The notes below the pieces were generated by a model. That model saw nothing but the letters and a program-made list of their open reading frames with translations, was not told the origin of the DNA and did no database searches. A stretch of 64,000 nucleotides of DNA, from contig NMRA01000507.1 of assembly GCA_002633005.1 (NCBI GenBank), positions 186,001 to 250,000 on the forward strand, given 5' to 3'. Every line of letters starts with the position of its first letter. Position 1 is the stretch's first letter. This document shows positions 53,290 to 62,189 of the stretch, one piece after another. Source of the DNA: Phoronis australis (taxonomy: Eukaryota; Phoronida; Phoronidae). Position numbers and translations under genes: made by a program.

Positions 53290-55260
53290 TATTTTTTTGC
53301 GGCAGCCAAGGGGGGGGGGGGTCCCTGCATGTATGTAGATTTCCAGTTCATGAGGAAGGAGAGTTTGCGTGCTTATCTAATAAAGTGTGAAGTGTAGTTG
53401 ATTATGTACTATTGTCCACTGGTTTGTTTGATTTTGTATCAGATTTTAAATTTGATTTGTCTGACCATCTTCCTCTTCTTTGTGTTTTTCACGGCTTCAC
53501 TCAGTCACAGGATCACACTAATCATAGCACAAATCACGACGTCCGTGAATATGACCGACTTAGATGGAAAGCTGAAAGATGTAGTCAGTTCATGGACAAT
53601 TTTTTTAGTCGGTACCAAGTGTTCTCTAGTGATATTGCGAATCTTACTGAGAGCAGTCGGGTGGAAGACGCAGTTCATTTGTTAAATGAAATTTGTAAAT
53701 CAGCTGCGTGCGACATGATTGTACACTCCAGTTTCGAGGTTAAATCTGTAAAGACCAACCACTATGGTAGGATGAGGAGTTAGAGGCATTGAAAAGAGAG
53801 AGAAATTGTGCGTTGTCTGGTTTCCGAAACTATAATAATTAGTCAAATTTTGTTAAGTAGAAAAAGTTGCGACAAAACTTCAAAAGGGACTATCAAGTCA
53901 AAAAAAAATATTTAACGACGCCCTGAGAAAAAATAGCGTTTTGGCAGCTAGAAGAATCATGCTCTTGAAAAAAGACGTCAGACACTTCTACTTTCAGTCA
54001 CTCCTAAGCCAAGACAATTCTAATAATCCACATATGCTTGGACAAGTAGAAAGACATTAGGCAAACCATGACGAGTATTGTAATGACTGTTTGGTAGATG
54101 ACCCAAATCAACTGAAACATGATTTTAGGGAAAGTGAGATTTTTGTCGCTCATCGAGACCTACCAAACGGTAAAGCTTCCGGTGGTGAAAGACTCATTTA
54201 TGAATTTTAAGTGCACCAAAGATTATAGAAAACCTGTTTTGACAAACATTTTTAATAGTGCTCTACGGTCAGGTGAATTTCTTCAATCCTGGTGTTATGC
54301 TATAGTATGTCCATGGCATAAGCAAGGGGACGTCAATGACGTAAATGATTATCGTGATATTTCACTTCGGCCTGTTCTCGAGAATTTTTTTACAAAACTT
54401 GTAACTACTCGTCTAACAACTTAGGCCAATGATAATAACTTATTTGATGGAACTCAGGCTGGTTTTAGAAAAGGGTAAATTGCAATAGACCAAATTTTTT
54501 CCTTACAAGGAATTGGTCATAAGTCTTGAGTAAGCGCAGGGGCAGATTTTATGTCATATACGTGGATTTTTCTCGGGCCTTTGACAACATTACACATGAA
54601 TTTTTGTGGAATATGCTACAAAAAGTAGGAATTCATAGTAGTAGAAATTTGTAGGAGTTTAAAATTGATGAAAAGTATGTATTAAAGCTAAGAACGTGTG
54701 TAAAAACTGAGTGTTGGTTAACTGACTTTTTCAGTATTGGTACTTGCCAAGGGTGTACGCGTAGCCCCTTTTTATTCAGTATGTATTTGGACGCGTTTGT
54801 TGATTAATTCAAAGAATCTTTAAATAGCGGTATTTACGTAAATGACAACGTACCTCAAACTTGTATGTTGCCAAATGCTGATGATATGATTGGTTGTTGA
54901 CAGGATTTAAACTACACCAACAAAGTAACGTTCAACATGAATACTGTCATAACTGGGGTATGAAAACCATCCTTAAAAAGCAAAAATAATATTATGTAGA
55001 AAAGGTGGAACATTGACAAAATACGAAAATGGCATTTTGGAAATAACAAAATTGATGTCGTCTTATCATATAAGTTCCTGGGTATTTGCCTTAATCCTAA
55101 GTTAATTGATCTTCAATGCGAGTCTGGATACTGCATATGGTCGCTTATAAAGCATATGACGGAATTGTTTCTGAATAAAGATTTTTTGGGGGTGTGGAGC
55201 TTGGTTGGACAAAAAAAAATCTTTTCAAAGTAGTCGCAAACTGAAGTGTGAAAAAACACG
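53290..55260 (+). pseudogene. Decayed LINE ORF2 (endonuclease end and reverse transcriptase)
   Basis: At 53350-53480 the frame contains VDYVLL and FKFDLSDHLPLL, the S-D-H end of an AP-type endonuclease, and continues to a stop at 53783. At 54119-54420 RT fingers appear: NDVNDYRDISL and VLENFFTKLV. DGTQAGFRKG follows, then YVDFSRAFDNITHEFL (motif A, about 54560), CQGCTRSPFLFSMYLD (motif B, about 54750) and NADDM (motif C, about 54875). At least five frame breaks or stops interrupt it. The motif wording resembles the open LINE at 62185-64000, so both may belong to one clade. Confidence 0.8.
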
Positions 55261-55269
55261 TTTTGATTT

Positions 55270-56025
55270 AGGCCACTATGAAATGGCTCTTATTTTGTTC
55301 CTTAGTCAGATGGAGGTGGTGGTGATGATGAAAATGGTGATAACAATGGGGTGACAAATGGAAATGTCGGAAATTAGAAAGAAATATAGTCTTGTTCGTT
55401 AGAGCCTAAAGCAACAAAATTTCATCAAAATACAATCAAGAAAGGAACAGCGTCACCAGAAAACCCCGAATAATTCGAAAAAGAACGTACTAGCGAAAAT
55501 GGAAAACATCTTCTGAAAGCCTGTCCAAAATTTTACCTAACAAAGTAGTTTAACAAAAGTAAAAACATTTTTTGAACACAAAATCAAATTTTTAATTTTT
55601 TTGAAATTGAATATCAAATAACTCAAAAACGGTAACTCTCAGGCAGAAATTGTTAGAGTTCATTTGAACATGAAAAGTTTCAAAGCACTTGGTTATGCAA
55701 TGCGCCCTGTACAGGACAAAACGTTTTTGTCCTGAAATCGAGGTGCCCAAACGCAATGGCCGATATTTCCGCTATCTTTCATTAAAAGTTCATATCTTAC
55801 GCAAATCTGTACACGTCTGGCATAATAATCGTACGGATTTCCAGTCGTGTACGTCAAAAATCATGGCCTCTGGGCATTTGAGTGTGAATTCGAAAACAAA
55901 ATGGCCGCCACGTCCACCATCGTCCACCATCCGATCAAGACAAAAAACAATAGGCTTCGAGGTATTCCGGATCAAGAGGTTGTGTGTGAATTTCGCTCGA
56001 CCTGAAGAGTTCAAACAAACGTAAA
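55270..56025. other. No gene recognised
   Basis: A-rich spacer, a GGT/GAT-rich patch at 55310-55350, and an open frame at 55689-56024 with its complement at 55790-56044. Neither frame has a recognisable family. Confidence 0.4.
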
Positions 56026-56030
56026 AACTT

Positions 56031-56402
56031 AAAGGCGGAGGCAACCTTTTTTCATGTCATTTTTAGCAAAACTAAGGTTCGTTGACTATCCCAGACATTT
56101 CACTTATTTACTGCTTTTCGTAATTTAATTAATTACTCGTCGTCTACTCCGGAAGTGACGTTTTGAGAGGCAAGAATTTCGCGCCAATTTCTTTTCATAT
56201 AGTCTGACTGTGAGAGCAGTCGAGTCAGTCATTGTTCTACCTCGGTTGTGATAAGTTCGGTCATCGTTTGCTTTTGCTTACGAGTAGAGGACGAGAAATT
56301 AATCAAATTACGAAAAGCTGTAATTAAGTGAAAAATGTGTCTGGGATAATCAACGAACCTTATTTTTGCTAAAAGTGACATGAAAAATGGTTGCCTTCGC
56401 CT
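56031..56402. mobile_element. 372-bp MITE with TTAA target duplication
   Basis: TTAA flanks both sides (56027-56030 and 56403-56406). Ends are AGGCGGAGGCAACC and GGTTGCCTTCGCCT, the start of about 110-bp terminal inverted repeats (shared words catgtca, ttttagcaaaa, aaggttcgttga, atcccagaca, cttttcgtaattt). TTAA duplications are typical of piggyBac and Kolobok families. No coding capacity. The interior near 56160-56270 is unique. Confidence 0.85.
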
Positions 56403-56729
56403 TTAATGTCACAGCAACATACTTGGCGAAAACATTTCTTCAGGTAAAAACAAAGAAACTTGATGACAAAACAACATACTGGGCGAAATTTATTTCGCGA
56501 AGTATGTTACAGAATCATTGCGGAGTTAGAGTTGATGTTTTTCAGTTAAAGGTCCGCATACCGAAAAATTCGATCCCCCTATATTTCAGGCTGGGTGCGC
56601 ACATGAATTATTGTTCATTAAAACGTAATGCAAACGGCAAATGCCGCGGGAAAGACCCAAGTGGACACCTATCAAACGGAGAATCAAGGATAGCAGCGTG
56701 CCCCTCCTGTCATATAATATAACAGAAAG

Positions 56730-57262
56730 TCATCCGTAACATGCATGGCACTTACCATGCTTAGTCTTATTGTCTCGAGAACAGGTGCATTTACATGAAT
56801 TGGTTGTAAGTTGGCGATGTGACGGCTGATTTCCGAAACATGTTATTTACAGTGTCATTAGTCAGACGTCATTAGATGCATCTTCATGCAACTTTGTAGA
56901 CCAAGCGCACCGCGAAAAATATTTTTCATCATGACTGGCTAGTCTTCAGTTGTCTGAGATTTTCAGACCACCGTTCTCTTGTAGATCGATCCCAAATGTA
57001 AAGGAATTGGTTTCTTTAATGATTTCGTTATCAGTGTTTGATGAAGATGATGATGATGATGGTGGTGGTGGTGATGATGGTGATAAATGGAAACATACAC
57101 ATTTTGAAAACGAATGACAACGTTTTTATAATAATCTCTGGCATTATAATTAAATAACATATGTAGCCTGTGTGTAAATGGTGTGAATATGTGTAAGTCC
57201 GTATTAACCGTAAAATTATCAGTATTGGGAGCGTTCACATATTACGTCATCACTCGCGGGGG
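56730..57262. repeat. Dispersed repeat with GAT/GGT microsatellite, copy B
   Basis: Partner of 11505-12100, in the same orientation, with a shorter microsatellite at 57045-57085. The minus-strand open frame at 56963-57238 includes a run of histidines that is only the microsatellite read in reverse. Confidence 0.75.
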
Positions 57263-57264
57263 TA

Positions 57265-58030
57265 GAGTTTTGGAAAAGTGACGATTTATGACAGGGGGTT
57301 AGACTCATGGTGACGTCATCATGGGGTTTATTAGAATATCTCCATCACAGTACATATGGTTGGGAAACTGATTCACCGCGAACGGTATGCTTCAAGGGGT
57401 GTTTTAGTGTCATGTAAATCACTATTACATGGCGCAGAATAGGTCAAGCCCGTCAGAACTAGGACTCCAAAGATACAAGTGAACACTGCGGGAGTCAGAG
57501 CCGTCCCGTCGTGCAGTCGGTATCACATTTAACAGACCTAAAGCCGTGGTGGAAAAATACAAAATCACCACAAGGGACCGCCAGAGTTGTCAGACACGTC
57601 CGGATATCAGTGTCACCCACGCTCTTTTTTCGTGAACACAACTGTTAAATTTAATCACGATCTTTTGAGCAGTGTGACGGATAAAGTGGCGGACGCCAAA
57701 AACGTACCTGAAGAAATAAAAACAGCCAGTTGTTTAGGTAAAATATGTCGAATACACCCACAAATGAAAAGGCCCTGTTGTCTCTTTAATAGAAACATGT
57801 GTGCCAAATTTCATAACTGAAAATCCACCCGTAACTCAAACAGAGGCAAACGTAAAAATATAAAAATGTCATTAACTAGAGGGCACAGCTCTAGTCGGAT
57901 TGGTCTCTTGCCATCTCCATAAGGAGACAGCTCCCAAACTTCGAAAAGATCCTTCAAAGATTTAGCCTAAGGAGATACAGCTATGAACGCAAAAACAATT
58001 GCCACTAGGGGGCAACAAATATTCATTATT
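57265..58030. other. No gene recognised
   Basis: Spacer between the dispersed repeat and the solo LTR. The open frame at 57587-57820 has no family signal. Confidence 0.4.
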
Positions 58031-58039
58031 TTTGGTTTG

Positions 58040-58734
58040 TGTCAGAATATTGTCTGACAGTATTATTAGTTGTATTGTTTTGTTTGGTTATTCAGTTTGA
58101 TTGGCATGACCCTTGAGTTAAGTACAATGATGATGTAATTTGTTTACTACAGTATAGTGAGGAACTTTCTAGAAGACTCTACCATGACAATGATTAATGC
58201 AGTCTGGAATATTCTAGAGACTAGTATATGTTTGTAGAACGATTGGGTAGATTCAGGAAAGTTCTAGGATGTGCTTGAATTGATGTTAAGTTCCAGAACA
58301 ATACGTTTGGCTATAAATACACAAGCACGGGTTTGTGTTAGTCAGAGAGATCAAGTCAGTTCAAGAGAAGATCAAGTCAGTTCAAGAAAGTTTATCAGGA
58401 GAATTGCAGTTGAGTTGCAGTGAATAGAATCAACAGTTACGGCGATAGTCAATAGAGAGCCAGCTATAGAGACAACAGGTTATTGAATCGACAATTGTAA
58501 CAGTTGCTGAACGTGTCTCAGAAGTTCATCACAAGTTAAGGCTTCGCAGCACGGGCTGGAGCATAAACAGACATTACGTCGGACGTTTTGTTTGAGTAGA
58601 CTTGTGAACATACGGTCGGGATTAATAAAGGATTAACTCGAACCAGTCTTCAGTCTATCGTCGCACCGAAAGCTATTAGCACTGGTCTGTAACAACCTGC
58701 GCCCACCCTGGCACACACGGGTAAAAACGTGACA
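58040..58734 (+). mobile_element. Solo LTR of a retrotransposon (695 bp), GTTTG target duplication
   Basis: Starts TGTCAG and ends GTGACA, with the inverse TGTCA/TGACA tips of LTRs. The flanking 5-mers are identical GTTTG at 58035-58039 and 58735-58739. Inside lie a TATA box (ggctataaatac, about 58310), two direct copies of agatcaagtcagttcaag (about 58350 and 58370), and a polyadenylation signal (aataaa, about 58623), consistent with U3-R-U5 on the + strand. No primer-binding site or polypurine tract flanks it, and no internal genes follow, so it is a solo LTR made by recombination. Confidence 0.88.
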
Positions 58735-58739
58735 GTTTG

Positions 58740-59370
58740 ATAGTTGAAATGATGTACTTTATTTCATTGATGAATACAGCACTGGCAAATGCAACTTACG
58801 ATTATAAAGCGACATTGATTTGTCATTAGGATTATAAAGACGGAATCTCCAAAGAACTGTCGGTTCTTCTAAAAATAGGGGGTTGGTGCGATGACGTAGT
58901 TAAAGGCTGGACGGGTGTTATATCGTGATGAAAGAGGGGAAGGGGGGGGGATAAAAAGGCAAATTTTGGATTACGTAATATGTTGAACGCTCCCTATTGT
59001 AGTTGTTACTGTGATTTTCAGTGTTAACATGTTTGCATTTTCAATAAACTGTAAAAATAAAACATGTATCTATGAGTTGACCTACATTACTTAACATGAG
59101 TTGCAATAGGTGGCGCTATTTTTGTGAACGCATATCTACGTCGCTCATACTAAAACAGAAATTACTACGGTAATACGCAAAAGTGTGGACTTCAGTCAGC
59201 AGAAAGTGATACTCAACATTTACAGGACGCTTGAAGGTTGGTCAAACTTCATTAGACTAAGTGAAAACCTACTTTGAGACAGTTCCATAACCTGCTTTTG
59301 GGTTACCTACACTCAGTGAGGTATCAGATCTCTGTTTCAGTCTACAGTGTATATACAGGTTACGTAACAA
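58740..59370. other. No gene recognised; possible 5' region of a LINE
   Basis: No terminal repeats were found. Since a LINE ORF1 starts near 59380, part of this stretch may be its 5' untranslated region. Confidence 0.3.
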
Positions 59371-59379
59371 TAGTAAATC

Positions 59380-59662
59380 ATGCCAGGAGGTAAAGGCACA
59401 CCTAATGCAGGACCTGCGACCGGATTGCGCAACCGGACCTTACCGTCATACTGTATATGACTCAACCTGAAAGTAACCCACCTGATATATCGAATAGAGA
59501 ACTACTAGAGCAAATGAATACAAAATTTGAGAAAATGAGAGAAGATTTGTCTGGTAAAATAGAATCCTTAACTCGTCAATGCAAGGAAATGAAGCAGGAA
59601 AATGTTGGTTTGAGACAACAGGTGGTGCACTTGGAAAGCAAGGTGGATGATTTAGAGAACAG
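59380..59662 (+). pseudogene. LINE ORF1 N-terminal remnant (coiled coil)
   Basis: An ATG at 59380 gives MPGGKGTPNAGPATGLRNRT and stops, while a second frame from 59457 gives MTQPESNPPDISNRELLEQM and then a heptad-rich stretch (FEKMREDLSGKIESL ... LRQQVVHLESKVDDLENR). The coiled coil ending in D-D-L-E-N-R is typical of ORF1 proteins of L1-like, CR1-like and related LINEs, where R-S-R-R-N-N usually follows. Here the similarity stops at the R, exactly where GGGCCCGCTCC begins at 59663. A frameshift near 59455 separates the two parts. Confidence 0.65.
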
Positions 59663-60200
59663 GGGCCCGCTCCAAGAAACTGACTTAAGTTCATTTTTGA
59701 CTTAAGTTTAAGACTTTTCTTAAGTTTTTGACTTAAGACAAATCCTAAGATTATTTTGCGTTCCAAGAAACAATCTTAGCTAAGACTGACTTAAGTTTTT
59801 GTATTAACTTTAAGTCAACTCTCACCTTGTCTTAACTCGATCTTACGTTTGTCAAAATGGCCGTATTCCACATTCGTCAGCGAAGAAATGAAAACCTAGG
59901 CAGAGTTTATCGAGAGCATCTTCAATACGACTCGTATGTTGACCGGTACCGGATGAACAAGGATGCAGTTGACTTATCATGCTCTTTTTTAAAAGACGAC
60001 CTCGAGCCAGAAACTCGCAGAGGATATTCACTTACAACTAAGCAGCCAGTCTCAGTTGCGTTGCGGTTCTACGCCACTGGAAGCTTTCAAACGGTCGTAG
60101 GTGATAGCCAAGGGGTGACTAAGTCGACCTTTTCAAGAACGATCATCAGGGTTCATTTGCCAGAGTAAACGCAATGTAACGATCGATGTGTGCAGTGTAA
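59663..60200 (+). mobile_element. Harbinger-type transposon, left end and transposase start
   Basis: Begins GGGCCCGCTCCAAGAAAC followed by repeated ACTTAAG/CTTAAGT words (59683-59810), which fits terminal and subterminal repeats of a DNA transposon inserted into a LINE ORF1. The expected 3-bp TWA target duplication of PIF/Harbinger is not seen, and no right end was found because the element runs into the minus-strand LINE at about 60215. The transposase start is listed separately. Confidence 0.55.
59857..60168 (+). pseudogene. HARBI1-like (Harbinger) transposase, N-terminal part
   Basis: ATG at 59857 opens MAVFHIRQRRNENLGRVYRE; the protein continues with a helical region and then VSVALRFYATGSFQTVVGD and GVTKSTFSRTIIRV. 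This is the helix-turn-helix N-terminal part of Harbinger transposases and HARBI1 (L-R-F-Y-A-T-G-S-F-Q-x-x-x-G-D-x-x-G-x-S-x-S-T-x-S-R). It has 103 residues against roughly 350 in full-length proteins. The DDE catalytic part is missing, cut off by a stop at 60168 or by an intron (a GTTCAT after ATCAGG is not a good donor). Confidence 0.75.
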
Positions 60201-60211
60201 CTAAAAATATT

Positions 60212-61325
60212 AGTAGTAGTAGTAATACACTTTATTCACTTTAAGTCAAAAACCAAAAAATACAGTTGATACAAATTTACGCATATGGAGACTCCGTGAA
60301 GGACCAGAAAGGTCCGCTGACCACGGAGCCACCAGAGAATAAGAAAGAAAAAATACAGCGTTACAGATAAGCAGAACTATAAAAATTAGGTGATGATGTA
60401 CTTTAAAACTACTTGTGTAAAGACTGGGAGAGATTATCGAAAATAGTTACATACAAAGCAGTTGGGAATAGTGCACTCAAGTTCATAATTTTCAAAACAA
60501 ACATTCTTAAAATAATTTATAACAGAGGATAACGAATGGGTAAAAAGTTTTTGGTAGACACTTTCAGGAAGGTTATTAATGATATGAGGTAGGGCATTTC
60601 GAACTGAATCTTCAACAAATGATTTAGTACAACGGGGAGTATGTAAAAGATGTCGTTGCCTAGTGTAATGTTCATGAACAGACCCACGAGTAATTAAATT
60701 GAACGTGTTAAAAAATAAAGGTAAGTAATTATGAACATATTTGTAGAAAAATTTAATAATAGCAACAACATACAAGTCCTTTATTTTGAGTAACTGTGTA
60801 GTCTTAAATAAAGGATCTGTATGGGCATTAAAATGACTAGAGGTAATATTGCGAATAACCTTTTTCTGTAATTTAAATATTCTGTGATGTTCACACCCCC
60901 ATAGCAGAATGCCATAATTAAAATGAGGAAGGACAAGGTCATGATATATAGTTTTCAAAGTTTTAAAGGGCAAGAAATGTTTTATGTTATTAAGAACACC
61001 ACAGAATCTGCTTATCTTTCTCAACAAATTGTTTATGTGTGGACTCCATGGTAACAAGTTTTCGTTGATGGTAACACCAAGTAAATTGAGAGAACGAACT
61101 CTTTCAATTTCCAAATTATTAAACTTTAAATAAAAATCATCAATACGTTTTGGGGGTTTATGAAAAACCATGAATTTTGTTTTAGTTGCATTTAAAACCA
61201 GTCCATTTACGTTTAACCAAGACTGAATTTTCTCCAGCTCCGCACAAATGCAAGCAGTAAAGCAATACTTGTCTTTTTTAGCATTTGTTGATCTCATCTG
61301 CTAAAAACTTTCGAGAATTGTCTGG
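60212..61325 (-). mobile_element. 5'-truncated CR1/Jockey-like LINE with (TAC)n tail
   Basis: The 3' end on the minus strand is a TACTACTACTACTA-type tail (60212-60227 as TAGTAGTAGTAG on +), a usual 3' end for CR1/Jockey-group LINEs. Upstream is a 287-codon frame (see next entry). The 5' end is cut close to the catalytic Y/F-x-D-D box: in the frame shifted by one, FLADEIN stands where that box is expected, near 61310. The insertion separates the Harbinger remnant from the DNA beyond 61325. Confidence 0.78.
60434..61297 (-). CDS. Reverse transcriptase C-terminal region (LINE ORF2), 287 aa
   Basis: The frame contains IQSWLNVNGLVLNATKTKFM and VFHKPPKR (just after the RT catalytic box), LNLLGVTINENLLPWSPHI, ISRFCGVLNNIKHFLP, LKTIYHDLVLPHFNYGILLW, and a long C-terminal tail ending in CTIPNCFVC. 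These are the thumb and C-terminal segments of CR1/Jockey-group reverse transcriptases. The frame is intact from its ATG to the stop, but the endonuclease and catalytic palm are missing, so the product would be inactive. Intactness suggests a recent insertion. Confidence 0.85.
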   Translation of the reverse strand: MRSTNAKKDKYCFTACICAELEKIQSWLNVNGLVLNATKTKFMVFHKPPKRIDDFYLKFNNLEIERVRSLNLLGVTINENLLPWSPHINNLLRKISRFCGVLNNIKHFLPFKTLKTIYHDLVLPHFNYGILLWGCEHHRIFKLQKKVIRNITSSHFNAHTDPLFKTTQLLKIKDLYVVAIIKFFYKYVHNYLPLFFNTFNLITRGSVHEHYTRQRHLLHTPRCTKSFVEDSVRNALPHIINNLPESVYQKLFTHSLSSVINYFKNVCFENYELECTIPNCFVCNYFR

Positions 61326-61329
61326 GTAA

Positions 61330-62185
61330 GGCCGATATTAAATGTCATTGAGTCGCCGGGTGACTGGATGCGTGACAGTCTAACAGTTATTTTCGGGGAG
61401 ACTCAGGGGGTGTACAAGTGTGGAAGGGTCCACTAGCAGTGCGTCATTTTGACTTTAATAACACCAATTACGATTAAGTTAATAAATGCTCCTAAAAATA
61501 ACGCGAACGTTTTTACGGTATGAGAAACTCGGAAATAAGTGCCAATATTCATTTCCTGCCGATGTTATGCTACCCGCTTCGTGAATAGATAGTTACTTGT
61601 ATGTAGCGCGCGCTCTTGGGTTGCTGCTTTAGAAGCTGGCCAAGTGTTTATTAGTCTTCGGTTCGCGGTTTTCACGTGCACACAGAAATTTGGACTCCTG
61701 TTGAGGGAGTAGATCTGTACGTGAAAGATGCAATGCAATCCCTTTGACGAGTATGCTGTGCCTGTTCTGAAAGGCTACCACCGGCATAATCCGGAACACG
61801 TTCCTCGCAAGACCAGCCCAACTTATGGGTTCTTCATGAAGCACAGCAGAAGTTTGAAGTGTATAGTCACGGCTAAATACCAACATAGTTGCGAGGCTCG
61901 TGGTCTATGAATTCCGCGCACAATGATTTTTTTTAGGACTGTCGGATCTTATTGATGAATTGAAGACGTGACTGTAGAGTTTTAGAACTGTAGGTTAGGC
62001 ATTTTTCACATGAACACGCATGGGCTGGGTGCTTATTTTGGCGAAGTGTGGAAACGCGTGAAGGGGGGGCTCTCATAGGGCGAATTTGGTATACAAAAAT
62101 TGAAGACAGGAAAAATATCCATAATTTCTCCACTGATTTATTTTTTCATTTGTCTTTGAATTAAAATCAAGCCATGGCATATATG
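61330..62185. other. No gene recognised; one small coding-like frame
   Basis: An open frame at 61728-61910 (with CTKSP-like words: VPVLKGYHRHNPEHVPRK and TSPTYGFFMKHSRSLK) has protein-like composition and two Cys, but I cannot name a family and it has no clear splice sites. The rest shows nothing. Confidence 0.35.
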
Positions 62186-62189
62186 AANG

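Noticed and set aside
56963-57238. Minus-strand frame with a histidine run
   Set aside because: Reverse reading of the GAT/GGT microsatellite in a dispersed repeat.
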